Source: Azorinus chamasolen | Lineage: Eukaryota > Mollusca > Bivalvia > Cardiida > Solecurtidae | DNA length: 64,000 bases | Direction of reading: 5' to 3' | Assembly (NCBI GenBank): GCA_963576725.1 | Contig: OY755239.1 | Location: 58,187,453-58,251,452 of the forward strand | Shown here: positions 20,263 through 30,596 of the stretch, piece after piece | Layout of the letters: each line of letters starts with the position of its first letter | How positions within the stretch are numbered: position 1 is the first letter of the stretch | Translations under genes and position numbers: made by a program | The notes under the pieces: generated by a model | What the model saw: only the letters and a program-made list of their open reading frames with translations | Databases searched by the model: none | Told to the model about the DNA's origin: nothing

Positions 20263-20838
20263 TGCAGAATATGTGTTTGTTTCGGAGGATACAGAATTTT
20301 GTAAAATAAACATGCAATAGCAATGATACCAGAAACAAGCCATATTCTACTTTGCGTGAATCAGCTTAATGGACTGGTATCTTCCGTATGAAACGGGAGC
20401 TGTCGTAATACCCTATTGATATAATATAAGAATTAATCTCGCCCAATCACGATATACAGATTCAACATGTAAAAGTGAACTTCAATAGGTTATTGTTATC
20501 TATCTTATTTTATACTTTGTGCAGTATCGCACATTACTCCTGTGAAAGTCGTATACTCTAAACAAACGCTCAGTTTATTCTGCAAGTGACGTGCAGTATC
20601 GAGGACGAGGGGCGTATTTTACAGCTTAAATATTCATTTATAGCCCACTGTATAGATACGGTTCCATTCGATCGATATCTGCGTCTATTCTCACACTGTT
20701 TTAAGCACATCGTATTTTCTTTTATTTCCAAACATCAATCATATGCTATTTTGGTTTTCCCGAGCGCAGATATTTTGAAATATAAACTTAATGTGAGTTT
20801 CAATAAAATTGTTTCTTTGGCTTCATGGATAAGATATA
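20263..20838. other. unassigned stretch
   Basis: No repeat recognised. A 93-codon plus frame (20586-20867) ends inside the F3 copy and has no domain. Confidence 0.4.
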
Positions 20839-21042
20839 CTGTAAAACTCCTCTTAATCGGACGTTGAAATTACAAGAAATGTCGAATCTGAGAGACATAT
20901 GGCGGCTTAATGTAGGGTGAAAGCCATTCCAAAAGCTCCACTGGAAACTATCTGCCTGACCCTCATCCAGTTTAAGCAGCGACCTGCCTAAAAAGATCTA
21001 AATTCTTCTTTACTAAATGTCTCGTTTAGAGGGGTTTTACCG
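20839..21042. mobile_element. F3 TA-type MITE
   Basis: TA-flanked. Left CTGTAAAACTCCTCTTAATC, right GTTTAGAGGGGTTTTACCG. The core is decayed (GTGAAAGCCATTCC, AAGCTCCACTGG). Confidence 0.7.
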
Positions 21043-21164
21043 TATTTTATAATTTGGCATGTTTCAAGTTCTGCTCAGCATTAATGATTGTGCGTGCACG
21101 ATATGAATAATTACGATTGGAACTGTGATCAGAAAGTAATCAGTATGGTTGAAAATTTAATAAC

Positions 21165-21417
21165 TTAACCCTTTCACCGCCGCAGTCGCATAGATGCGCC
21201 ACGACAAATAGTGCAGTCCCAGATCAGACGCCGCCTTTTCAAGGCGGCGTCTGATCTGGGACTGCACTATTTGTCTCAATCTCTATTTCTACATTGTATA
21301 TACGTGCTTTATTCCTTTGAAATTTGCATTTATTTATCTCATTTCCTTATTTTACTGAATGATTTAACAAACTTGGATAGCAAACGACAATTAGAAATTT
21401 GGCGCCGAACGGGTTAA
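21165..21417 (+). mobile_element. TTAA-C hairpin MITE, copy 1
   Basis: TTAACCCTTTCACCGCCGCA to GGCGCCGAACGGGTTAA. The hairpin AGTCCCAGATCAGACGCCGC, centre CTTTTCAAG, mirror GCGGCGTCTGATCTGGGACT is perfect over more than 30 bp per arm. Long right flank CATTTATTTATCTCATTTCC. Its last TTAA is the first TTAA of the next element. Confidence 0.9.
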
Positions 21418-21762
21418 CCCGCATCCCGCTATTCGCAACCTGACACACATTTGCAAACAGTATATATCCATACGAGATGCCGAGTAACTCGGCGTATGCC
21501 GAGTAACTCGGCGTATCATTAGGATCCAAGCTTCCTGAAACCTGGTAGTTTCTCAAAAGTGTAATAGAATCGGAAATAGTCAAACATACACAAGACCTAA
21601 ACTTGAGCAGACATGGCCTCAAGGTTATAAAACATTTTTGCTTGAGCCTGAGATCATTCTCAAGCATCTGAAACTTCAGAATGATCTCAGACTCAGATTC
21701 AGTAATGTTATAACATTGCGCCCTGATTTTCCTTTTTGAACAGCAGGCAAGGGGTTATTACG
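21414..21762 (-). mobile_element. TTAA-D element with duplicated core and a G hairpin
   Basis: TTAACCCGCATCCCGCTATT, ACACATTTGCAAACAG, then a core in which ATGCCGAGTAACTCGGCGT occurs twice in tandem (21477-21515), then ATCATTAGGATCCAAGC, GGTAGTTTCTCAAAAGTG and ACTTGAGCAGACATGG. The end is a worn GGGTTATTAC. Confidence 0.72.
21624..21714. repeat. Family G inverted repeat, copy 2
   Basis: GTTATAAAACATT / AGTAATGTTATAAC and CTGAGATCATTCTC / CAGAATGATCTCAG are mirror arms around CAAGCATCTGAAACTT. It lies within the tail of the D element; a relative is at 6743. Confidence 0.65.
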
Positions 21763-21979
21763 ATATAACTTTAAAACATTACTTATTCTTAACAATAAAT
21801 TCCCTGAAATACCAACATAAATCAGATTTTGCAGAGCTTCTCCGTCGGGGTTTACAACATTTAGTGTATTGCCATGGATGGCAAAATTAACGTTTTGTGA
21901 AAAACCGAAGCACCCTCCGCTGACTCGTCTGACATTTAAATGTATGCCTATAACATTGCGATCTTTCAGAGCAGCTACA

Positions 21980-22170
21980 CATATGATCGCAGAAGTTTGG
22001 TCACATTTGGATGTTATGCATTTTAACTACGTCCTAATCGATCAAGTGTTTAAGAAACCTGAGACAGAGTGTCAATCACGTTTGATCCTGATGAGAGTGA
22101 CTCGGCATATCATCTGGATCCACACTGTTTGCAAATGTGAACAAGGTCGCGAAAAACGTCGATAATGGTT
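21980..22170 (+). mobile_element. TTAA-D element
   Basis: GTCCTAATCGATCAAGTG, ACAGAGTGTCAATCACG, TTGATCCTGATGAGAGTGAC, TCATCTGGATCCACACTG, TTTGCAAATGTGAACAAGG, end GATAATGGTTAG. Confidence 0.65.
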
Positions 22171-22196
22171 AGTAATAATCTGCACCTTATGATATA

Positions 22197-22400
22197 CAGT
22201 AAAACCTCTCTATAACGGCCATTAAATTGTGTTAATTAGATGGTATGTTGGACAGGTGGCTGCTTAAAGCAAGGTGAAAGTAAAACAGAACGCTCCTATA
22301 GGAGCGTTCTGTTTTACTTTTACCTTGCTTTAAGCAGCCACCTGCCTTTAACACAAACACTTGATGTAATTTGGTGGTCGTTATAGAGAGGTTTTTACTG
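22197..22400. mobile_element. F1 TA-type MITE, reference copy
   Basis: TA on both sides. Ends CAGTAAAACCTCTCTATAAC and GTTATAGAGAGG with TTTTTACTG. Second inverted pair: AGGTGGCTGCTTAAAGCAAG / CTTTAAGCAGCCACCT. Centre AACGCTCCTATAGGAGCGTT. The inner arms pair without a mismatch for over 40 bp. Confidence 0.92.
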
Positions 22401-22559
22401 TAAATGTACTACCTTATCAATTTATATGTGTTTAAGATATTATTCCCAAACAAGCATTTAGTTAATAGAAATGAACAATAAGTGGCATCACTTCACGTAG
22501 GGTCCTCGCAAAACAGTTTATCATTACAGAAGAAATCGAAGGGCTGTCGTCTTTGAAAC

Positions 22560-22799
22560 TCAACCCTTACTACGCTGCTAAGATATATATCTGCTCAACT
22601 TTAGATCAGATGCACGTTTGACTACTTCCGATTCGATCAAGCTTTTGAGAGTTTATTGACCAAATGTCATGAGACACGCTTTTAAGAAAGTTATTAACTA
22701 ATTGTCAAATTCCCTGGATATTATTGAGACGCCGCCTTACTAGGCGTCTCATTATGACCCAAGCTGTTTGCAAATTGCGGTTAGCGGGATAATGATTAA
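22560..22799 (+). mobile_element. TTAA-D hairpin MITE
   Basis: CTCAACCCTTACTACGCTGC, ATCTGCTCAACTTTAGATC, ACTACTTCCGATTCGATCAA, then GAGACGCCGCCTTACTAGGC, GTCTCATTATGACCCAAGC, TTTGCAAATTGCGG, end AGCGGGATAATGATTAA. The segment around TTTTGAGAGTTTATTGACC is partly repeated as TTTAAGAAAGTTATTAACT. Confidence 0.72.
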
Positions 22800-22933
22800 A
22801 AGCATGCAAATTTATTTGCAGATGATCACCATTTAACTCAAAACCAAGTTCTTAGTGGAAGATATTACAAAACATACAATGTAATGTAAGTTAGTAGTAG
22901 AGTGCTAATACCATGATATAATCTATAAACATA

Positions 22934-23332
22934 GGAATCTGTAAAAAACAGATGGTTGCTTAATGCAGGACGAACGTACTGCAGAAAGCTCCTATGGAAG
23001 CTTTCTGCATAGCGTATGTCATGCATTAACCCTTTCCCTCATATAAACGTGTTTTCACGCATTTGCAAAAAGAGTAGACCCAGATCAGACGGCTCCTAGA
23101 GGAACCTTCTGATCAAGGTCTGCTCTGTTTGCTAACAGAATTTGATAGATATGTTTCTTAACTTTCTAAAATGTCTCCAATGTTCCACCTTCCGTATTTC
23201 TTTAATGAATATTAAGCAGATATTGAAATATGGCCTAAATACAGAACAGGGAAAGGGTTAAGCAACCATCAGTGTTAAATATCCAGAATTAGACGTGTTT
23301 TGAGTGGTCATATTAGTGAGACTTTACTGCAC
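22934..23332. mobile_element. F4 element split by a TTAA-B insertion
   Basis: The left part holds CAGATGGTTGCTTAATGCAG, CAGAAAGCTCCTATGGAAGC and CATGCA before TTAA. The right part resumes at 23258 with TTAAGCAACCATC and ends GTGAGACTTTACTG. The host word GCATTAAGCAACC, intact in sister copies, is cut at its TTAA. Confidence 0.85.
23026..23261 (-). mobile_element. TTAA-B hairpin MITE inside an F4 element
   Basis: TTAACCCTTTCCCTCATATA to GGAAAGGGTTAA. Stem GAGTAGACCCAGATCAGACG with mirror TTCTGATCAAGGTCTGCTC. The duplicated host TTAA at both ends proves a 4-bp TTAA target duplication. Confidence 0.93.
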
Positions 23333-24224
23333 TTTCTGATTCGCTTTATATGACAACTTAATAGTTTGTTGGTCAACTATACCAAGCGATAACCCGTTTT
23401 ATGATATGCAGATATTGTGTTATAATAGAATTACCGGAGTATGTTCCAATCACCCTTAAACAGTGAGAAACTCCGTGAGTATAATCGATCAGAAAAGAAT
23501 CAACTCTGACATCAGAAACTATATCTGTCAATACATATCCTGCCAGGTCATTCCTCGATAATAAAGAACCCGGAACGGCGACTGGCCTGCAATAAATATG
23601 CCAAACAGTGACCAACAATTGGCCAAAAGATAAAACAGCTGCGAGCTTGTTTGACTCAATCTAAGTCATTGTAAGGTTCTCATCAAAGCGGTAACGGCAA
23701 TAATAATCAATACTAATTGTAATATCAAACTCGTTGCCGGTCTTGGAGGAAATGTTTATAAAATGTTATTTTCTCAGCGGGCCAAATATTAATGCGTCTA
23801 TAATAATTATACAATGTTTCTATATTAGTATTGAGGATCTACCTGACAGAAGATAATACCCTACTGAGTTTAACGTGCACATGTCTACTTGTTCTTGAAA
23901 ACTCCGTATTAAACCGTTCTACGTTGTAAGAAAGCGTCTTACATGTGTTGCATCGTATGTGACAGTGAATACCTGTTAAACAAAACATACGTAACACCTT
24001 TCATAAAATCAGCAGACCGGCCACATTATTTTATGTAACAGTAAGGGCACATATGTATTATATAGCAAATACATGTCCGGATAAAAATGTAATCCCTGTC
24101 CTATATGTAGAAACAAGGCCATTCATATAACCATGGCATAGCCACGATCACGTGAGCATTAGAACGACATATCATCAGTATTCTACGCATCGTTACCATC
24201 TGTCACAACATAATAATCATAAGT
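23333..24224. other. unassigned stretch
   Basis: No gene or repeat recognised. The minus frame 23373-23618 (81 codons) has no recognisable domain. Confidence 0.4.
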
Positions 24225-24345
24225 TCCTTCACCATCATCATCCTTACCATCTAGACAATAAAAACGTCAATATGAATAACATCATCATCATCGCCGTCGT
24301 CGTCGTCATACCATTATCATCATATTAATGAATAACACCATGACG
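24225..24345. repeat. Trinucleotide microsatellite, CAT then CGT
   Basis: CATCATCATCATCGCC then GTCGTCGTCGTC at 24280-24306, in a wider CAT-rich stretch. Simple sequence, decayed at the edges. Confidence 0.75.
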
Positions 24346-24464
24346 ATATTCGCCATCAAATAAGTGTTCATCAAAACTAGCAATTGGTTATTGACGATGA
24401 TAATGATGGCAATGTGATTTTAGTGATTATTACAAATGTTCTCAATTGTTTTTCAATTGCATTA

Positions 24465-24680
24465 GCTCGTTTGCTTGTGTTGATTAACGTCCGTTTCTGT
24501 TCACTGTTGGCTAATTCGATGCCCCAGGGAGAGGGAAGAGTATACAGAGAAACCTGGGCGCGATGCTAGACTCTTAATATCGACAGAGTTTCTGTTTTGA
24601 CTAGTTCTTTTAGAATCCCAGTGTAAAGCACCGATACATCGGACCTCGGTTTATAGTTTCGTCCGACAGATGCAGTTGCA
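24465..24680 (-). mobile_element. SINE body without tRNA head
   Basis: GTTGATTAACGTCCGTTTCT, TCACTGTTGGCTAATTCG, GAGAAACCTGGGCGCGATGC, CAGTGTAAAGCACCGATAC, CATCGGACCTCGGTTTATAG. Matches in order the body of the SINE at 38880-39168, which carries the tRNA-like head. The head is missing here, so this copy is truncated. Confidence 0.72.
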
Positions 24681-24873
24681 TTAATGAATTTAATGTTAAA
24701 TCGTTATAGTACATTAGTTATGTATGTATTCGTTTGTTTTTGTTTGCCAGTAGGTTGCATGTGTGCACTTTCTGTTAGGTGTGTGAAAACGTTGCATGTG
24801 CGCTATTGTAGCATACTAGGTTACCCCAATAAACCTTCCCTGCCGTAAAAGGTTGCCATGCTATAACGTGTAT

Positions 24874-25065
24874 CAGAAGTCTAGATAAGATGCATACATT
24901 TAAACAAATGCAAGAATAACTCCTTAATTCTCCACCAAACTCTATCCTGTGACCACTCTTTAGAATTGTCTCTTCGAGACGATTCTAAAGAGTGATAACA
25001 GTATAGGGCTTGGTGGAGAAATGACGAATTTATTGTTTGGGTACGCATGTTTATCTGTAGCTTTG
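24874..25065. mobile_element. E2-type hairpin MITE
   Basis: CAGAAGTCTAGATAAGATGC to TTTATCTGTAGCTTTG. Stem CTCCACCAAACTCTATCCTG, TGACCACTCTTTAGAATTG, centre TCTCTTCGAGA, mirror to GGGCTTGGTGGAG. Confidence 0.82.
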
Positions 25066-25802
25066 TATGTTTATTAAATTGAGCAAATGACTGCGAATGG
25101 CGTGTTGATATTTATTTGATCTATCACAAAGTAAACATCACTGGTTTACGAATATAAACAGTTTTAAATGTATACAGTCTGTTATAAACAGATACTTAGA
25201 AATATATGTCAGATTGTTATATAACATTGTAACACTGATTGTGTAATTCGATAAACATCTGCCCGGACTATTAACATACGCGTGTTAGCTTGGCGCATGG
25301 GTGAATATTAATACAAGTATAATTATCAGAATGTAATTCCAAATAATCGTAACATGCGTGGCATGTTATGGTTAAAATGGAGGAATACGACAGCGAGCGC
25401 GAATAAAAAACTGCTTCTATCTTCGCCCGCATTATTTTTCAGAAAATTGCAGATTCGATTATTAAACCTTTACTGGTATGTGCAGGTTCTTTAATCTTTT
25501 GAATGACTGTTCCGTGTGTGCAAACATTCATTAAACATGTCTTCCGTTTCGCTCGGTTGTTCTAGTGACGTGAAGTTCTGTGATACTGTAAAGTGCCTCT
25601 TGTGATCGAATTGGCATTTATACTGTCATTGCATGATATTTTGTTCACAGTAATGCCTATTCTATTCAAAGTATCGGCTATTCTATTAAAGTAATGGTAT
25701 ACTTCATTTTATAAGCCTATTTAATCAAATAAAAATGTATATGCAGAAATTATGATATTCTTTGTCACAAATAACATTCTGGGATACCATGTATTAGCTC
25801 AT

Positions 25803-25992
25803 TAACTTACTCAGTCCTATTGACGAAATTGTAATTACATTTCCGCTCCAGAATAATAACTCGGCGTCTGATCAGAATCCAAGCTGTTAAACACTCTGGT
25901 CGCATTACTGTTACGAAATTAAGTCAATAACGTCAATAAATACTGGCAATGATTTCGGTTCATGCATGATTGCCAGGACTCAGTGGGTTAGG
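25803..25992. mobile_element. TTAA-ended D-like element, distinct ends
   Basis: TTAACTTACTCAGTCC at the left mirrors AGGACTCAGTGGGTTAG at the right. Inside: AATAACTCGGCGTCTGATCA, GAATCCAAGCTG and CACTCTGGTCGC as in the D core. The left half of the hairpin is gone. Confidence 0.55.
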
Positions 25993-26274
25993 AATTTATA
26001 AATGATATTTCTAATTGTACTTCTAGTTCCTTACCCGTCTTTCAGGCATTGCAGACGGTCTCTTGTTACAGCTAGTCTTTCGTTTTTTATTACGCAGTTA
26101 TATTCTTTTACAAACGATATTTGTATTCAGTAGTCGCTATAGAGAAGTCCTTCAGTATATTGAATGCATCGTCCATAATTATGCGAGTCTGTATACAGTA
26201 TTTGCATAAAGTTAATCTTAGAAACATTTAGCAAATGTGAACATCAAGTAAAGAAAAATTGTGAACGTTTACAC

Positions 26275-26420
26275 TGGGAACTGCTTAATGCAGATTGAAA
26301 GTCATGCAGAACGCTCCTAAATAACTTGGATAACTTTCTTTCTGCATTAAGCTAACACTTGTTTTTGAATACCTATACCAGTATTTATTTTATGTTCGAA
26401 TTACCGGGATGTTGCTGTAT
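26275..26420. mobile_element. F3-like remnant
   Basis: GGGAACTGCTTAATGCAG, TGAAAGTCATGCAGAACGC, CTTTCTGCATTAAGCTAACA. Ends decayed. Confidence 0.5.
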
Positions 26421-27516
26421 GTTGGGTAATGTCCTGTTAATTGGTATGGAATAATTGACAATTGACTACTACGAGTTTTGACATAACGCACATAAACAGA
26501 CAACAAAGAAAACTCTTATAGATTAGCTGCGACGTCTTGTATTCCAAGCTGTTGAATAATACCAGCTTCCCACTTACTTACTATCGGAAAATGGCGCATG
26601 TTTTCCCAAATGTAAAGCGTTATATAACGCGTATCATGGTAGCGTAGCAAAACATGCAAATGTCTGGATAAGTTGTAGTCCCACGTTAAATGGCAATAAA
26701 AGAGTGCGACCCAATGTGTATAGCTATTTGAGAAGAAAGTCCTTTTCAGTTCCATGTAATCTATAGCGTCTTGACTTAAACGCACATTTTGGGAGTTTTC
26801 GTATTTAGGCTCTTGGTTCGCTAATACCTGCAAAAATTAACTGGATGGTGATTGTCTTGCCCGTTTTAGCATGGATATATGTCATTGGATCAATGCATGA
26901 TTTTTCTAATAGAATTATTCTATATTACCAGATAAACAAGACATGTTAAATATCATTTTGTACATTAATAAACAAACACGAGTTACGGTATTGTTTGTTT
27001 GATAATTTTGTGTTCTCTAACTCTTTGAATATTTATGACTCCACCCATTATGAACATTAAGTAACTAATTATTTAGTACTGTTATATATCACAGTATCGT
27101 ATCCACGATATTCTATAAGCCTATTATAGATCAGACACTAGCTGAGCCGTCTGAACTGGATGTACCGAGCTAAATGCGTCTCTATGGAGAAAAACGTTAC
27201 TGGGCTTATCCAAGGAATACAGTTTTATACAGAATACAATAATAATAACATCTTTGTTTTAATAGCGTGAACAGACCAAAAGCAGTAACTATTACATGTA
27301 ACGATGTTGTTGCCAGTGCTAATGCCGTTACTTCTCTCGCATTTAATCGCTGTCATGTTATGGTCCGATTGTTTACCAATTACTAGTGTATGCTACACTA
27401 TCAAACTTGAGTTCATAATGGATACTTTCTTTCCATTTTAACTGCAATATTGTCATAACATTGGTTTCCAAACTTCAAATGGTACACTGGCCTCTTAAGT
27501 TAAGAGGTTAAGAGTC
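26421..27516. other. unassigned AT-rich stretch
   Basis: Holds a 105-codon minus-strand frame (26516-26833) with no recognisable motif. A frame of that length is expected by chance in 64 kb of this composition. A trace of a B hairpin is possible at 27130-27165 (GATCAGACACTAGCTGAGCC). Confidence 0.4.
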
Positions 27517-27760
27517 TTAACCCTTTCACCGCCGCAGTCGCTTAAATGCGCCACGACACATAGTGCAGTCCCAGATCAGACGACGCCTTTTCAAGGCGGC
27601 GTCTGATAAGGGACTGCACTATTTGTCTCAATCTCTATTTCTATATAAAATATGTGCTTTATTCCTTTGAAACTTGCATTTATTTATCTCATTTCCTTTT
27701 TTTACTGAATGATTTAACAAACTTGGATTGCAATTAGAAATTTGGCGCCGAAAGGGTTAA
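27517..27760 (+). mobile_element. TTAA-C hairpin MITE, copy 2
   Basis: TTAACCCTTTCACCGCCGCA to GGCGCCGAAAGGGTTAA, closely matching the copy at 21165. Stem with centre CCTTTTCAAGG. The final TTAA is shared with the next element. Confidence 0.9.
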
Positions 27761-27966
27761 CCTGTTTAGTGTGGGACACGCATCATTAATGCACTTTGCA
27801 AATAATTTAAACCCTGATGAGAGGTCTGCACTGTTTAACATGTTATATACATGTAGTTTTCTTTAAAAAAAATATCCCTGAAAAATCACGGTAAGCTTGA
27901 CCTGTTTGAAGTTCGGATTAGTTGAAAATAGTAGATTAGTAGAAAATTCAGGGTTTCAAGGGTTAA
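27757..27966. mobile_element. TTAA-H element, between C and B
   Basis: TTAACCTGTTTAGTGTGGG at the left; right end AGTAGATTAGTAGAAAATTC, then CAGGGTTTCAAGGGTTAA. A weak core ACCCTGATGAGAGGTCTGC suggests a collapsed hairpin. Shares a TTAA with C on the left and with B on the right. Confidence 0.6.
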
Positions 27967-28186
27967 CCCTTTCCCTCATAAAAACGCTTTCCCACGCATT
28001 TGCAAACAGGGAAGATCCAGATCAGACGGTTCCTCTATTGATCAGTGTCGGCTCTGGTTGTTAGTGGAATTTGGGTAGGTATGTTTCTTCAGTTTCTAAA
28101 ATAGCTACAGTATTCTACCTTCCATGTTGCATTATAACTATTTTGGCCATGAATATTCTGTAGATATTGAATTGGGAAAGTGTTAA
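27963..28186 (-). mobile_element. TTAA-B hairpin MITE
   Basis: TTAACCCTTTCCCTCATAAA to GGGAAAGTGTTAA. One stem arm is shortened (CCAGATCAGACGGTTCCTC / TTGATCAGTGTCGGCTC). Confidence 0.82.
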
Positions 28187-28721
28187 ACGCCGTAGAGCAA
28201 ATGCTTAGTAGTAGTTTATGTTTCAAACGAATATCGTTTAACGACCTGTGTCGATTATAGGTCAATGCAGCTTGTTCATGTTTGGAATTAAATCTTTATA
28301 TCAGAAATAGTCAAGTACTTATATACAACTGAATAATAAGGACATGCATGCACTTATGGGATATATTTCTTATCAGTGATCTAGCTTCATCGATTAGTGA
28401 GCATTGCTAAATATTAATCGGAAGTTGGATGCGAAATTAATGCAAATGAGATAAAATTGGAGACCAGGATACCAGTAACATATATAAATGAATTCAATAT
28501 TCGAAAGAAATATTAATGAAAACAACATTACTTTTAATATAAAACAATGTTTTGTGTAAAATGTGTTACATGTTCCGATCGATGTGTTTAACAAAAATCA
28601 TGTTCTGATCATAATCATATATAAATATTTGCAATCCATTCTCCATTGTCAAATTGCAAAAGCTATGTATTATTAAATTTTGCACATAATCCAATATACA
28701 TTTTACCCCATTTTAACCATT
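28187..28721. other. unassigned AT-rich stretch
   Basis: Nothing recognised. Confidence 0.4.
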
Positions 28722-28782
28722 TTAAAGTTCGAAGTAGTCGAAAATAGTAGATTAGTAGAACATTCAGGGATACAAGGGTTAA
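28722..28782. mobile_element. TTAA-H right end
   Basis: GTCGAAAATAGTAGATTAG, AACATTCAGGGATACAAGG, then GTTAA. This matches the H right end at 27900-27966, and it too is joined to a B copy at the same TTAA. Confidence 0.6.
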
Positions 28783-29002
28783 CCCTTTCCTCCATATAAA
28801 CCCCTTTTCATGCATTTGCAAACAGAGTAGACCAAGATCAGACGGCTTCTATATGTCAGGGTCTGCTCTGGTTTCTTGTGAAAATGTATAGTTTCCACAC
28901 CATTGAAACAAATTGTGTTTCAATGTTCAATTTTATTATTTGTCCTTGAATATCCATGAGGTTGTAACATCTTGAATAATTACTAAACAGGGAAGGGGTT
29001 AA
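28779..29002 (-). mobile_element. TTAA-B hairpin MITE
   Basis: TTAACCCTTTCCTCCATATA to GGGAAGGGGTTAA. The hairpin is asymmetric: GACCAAGATCAGACGGC against ATGTCAGGGTCTGC, with the inner right arm deleted. Confidence 0.8.
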
Positions 29003-29289
29003 ATGTATTGAAAAGCAAACATGCCCAGACAATGTTTGTAAGTTGTCTATATCGAACTGTGCCTTAACGAACATCCTTATAAACATGGCAGCCATAGTTC
29101 TAATGAGAGTGTTTGTTTGAAACTCACAAACATGTGCCAGAAGGATGCCATAGGGAGCGTTATTAGTATGTACCCTGTGCTTCATCTACAGTAATAATGA
29201 CAGATCACCCAACATTATTATTTACATTGTTACGAGATGTGACGAGTCGATTGGACATTTGTTGACCGAGCACAAGGGAGATGAAATTC

Positions 29290-29460
29290 TCGTTTTATCC
29301 CTTATCTTTCTATACGCGACCTGCCACGCGTTTGCAAATAGCTTTGATACAGATGAGACGCCGAATCCCATTAGTATCCAAGCTGCTTAATACTCGGTCG
29401 ACAGTTTCTCAGCAGCCCAATCGAATCGGAAGTAGTCAAAACAGATCTAATTTTTTGCAT
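29290..29460 (-). mobile_element. TTAA-D element
   Basis: TTTTATCCCTTATCTTTC, ACGCGACCTGCCACGCG, TTTGCAAATAGCTTTGATAC, GATGAGACGCCGAATCCC, then ACTCGGTCGACAGTTTCTCA and AATCGAATCGGAAGTAGTCA. Confidence 0.65.
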
Positions 29461-29596
29461 ACACTAGTTACTGTATTTTCAGCGGAGGTAAGGTTAAATA
29501 AGCTTGATGAGACAAAACAGAATCATTACAGGCATGAGTATATGACTTAATATGTATCTTTTTGGAAGACTGATAAACTATTTGCAATACACCCGC

Positions 29597-29825
29597 TTAC
29601 TCATTCCCTCATAAACTATTTTAGACCCAACCTCTTTAAATAAATCTACTGAACAGGAGAATTTACCAGAAAAAAAGGAAAAGATTAGAATCGTGTTGTT
29701 ACGAAACCATTGTGATAAGTAGAGCATTTCCTCCCATGGAGCAAATGCTCTTTTTATAGCAGTGGTTTCAAAAAAGTGACTTTTATAGAGGCGTCAAAGG
29801 GCTTTAATATCAGGAAATAGATTAA
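29597..29825 (+). mobile_element. TTAA-A hairpin MITE, copy 6
   Basis: TTACTCATTCCCTCATAAAC to GAAATAGATTAA. Stem with several differences (TAAGTAGAGCATTTCC, TTTTTATAGCAGTGG), so an older copy. Confidence 0.85.
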
Positions 29826-30211
29826 GTGAACATTTGAACTAAGAGAACATGTCCAATGCTATGTCATCCAATTTATTTACTATCTGGTTCCTTTAGATAG
29901 AATACAGACCATCGATGTATATATGTAATATATGCCTTTATTGAACAACTTTGCGCAGTGTCATTTTCTTAAACTGAAACAAGTGAATGACTTAAATAAT
30001 AAAATTATGATTCTTGCTAAAATCTTGGCTCTTGATATAAATGAATCTAATATATCAACATTGATATCTGGAACATAATATAATAAATTATATAAATTGT
30101 AAGCATGTCAGAAGTATTCCAGCACAGAGTGCCATTTTATCATAAACATGTAATAAATTGCATGCGAGTAACAGTATATACCAAGTTAAAGCTGCGTGTA
30201 ATATGGTTATA

Positions 30212-30596
30212 CAGTAAAACCCTTCTAAACCAGACTTTCAAGATAAAGTGTCAATGCCGGTCTTTAACCCTTTTCTCCATAAATACGCCTTTCTACGCCT
30301 CTGTAATAGTCACTTCTTGAAACCAATGTGATAAATACAGCATATGCTCCTATAGGAGCAAATGCTCTATTTATCACAATGGTTTCAATACTACACAATT
30401 CTAAAATAATCCTTTTCCCTAGTAAATGCTCCTTTTCGGTAGATTTATTCAAAGAGGTTGGGTCTAAAAATAGCCTATGGAGGAATGGGTTAAGTCGCGT
30501 GAACGTAATGCAAAAACTCCCAAAGGATATTTCAGTACGACTTTTACCCACAATTAATTCATCTGTCTAAACCCCTCTTTATTAAATATTCTACTG
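30212..30596. mobile_element. F3 element split by a TTAA-A insertion
   Basis: TA-flanked. Left CAGTAAAACCCTTCTAAACC up to GCCGGTCTTTAA; right resumes TTAAGTCGCGTGAACG, with AAAAACTCCCAAAGG and end AATATTCTACTG. Inserted at 30264-30493. Confidence 0.78.
30264..30493 (-). mobile_element. TTAA-A hairpin MITE, copy 7 (nested)
   Basis: TTAACCCTTTTCTCCATAAA to GGAGGAATGGGTTAA. Centre GCTCCTATAGGAGC. TTAA at both junctions. Confidence 0.9.

Noticed and set aside
24225..24345. Coding Asp/His/Ser trinucleotide tract
   Set aside because: No ORF around it; simple-sequence DNA.
26516..26833. 105-codon minus-strand frame as an exon
   Set aside because: No recognisable motif and no supporting neighbouring exon; within chance length.
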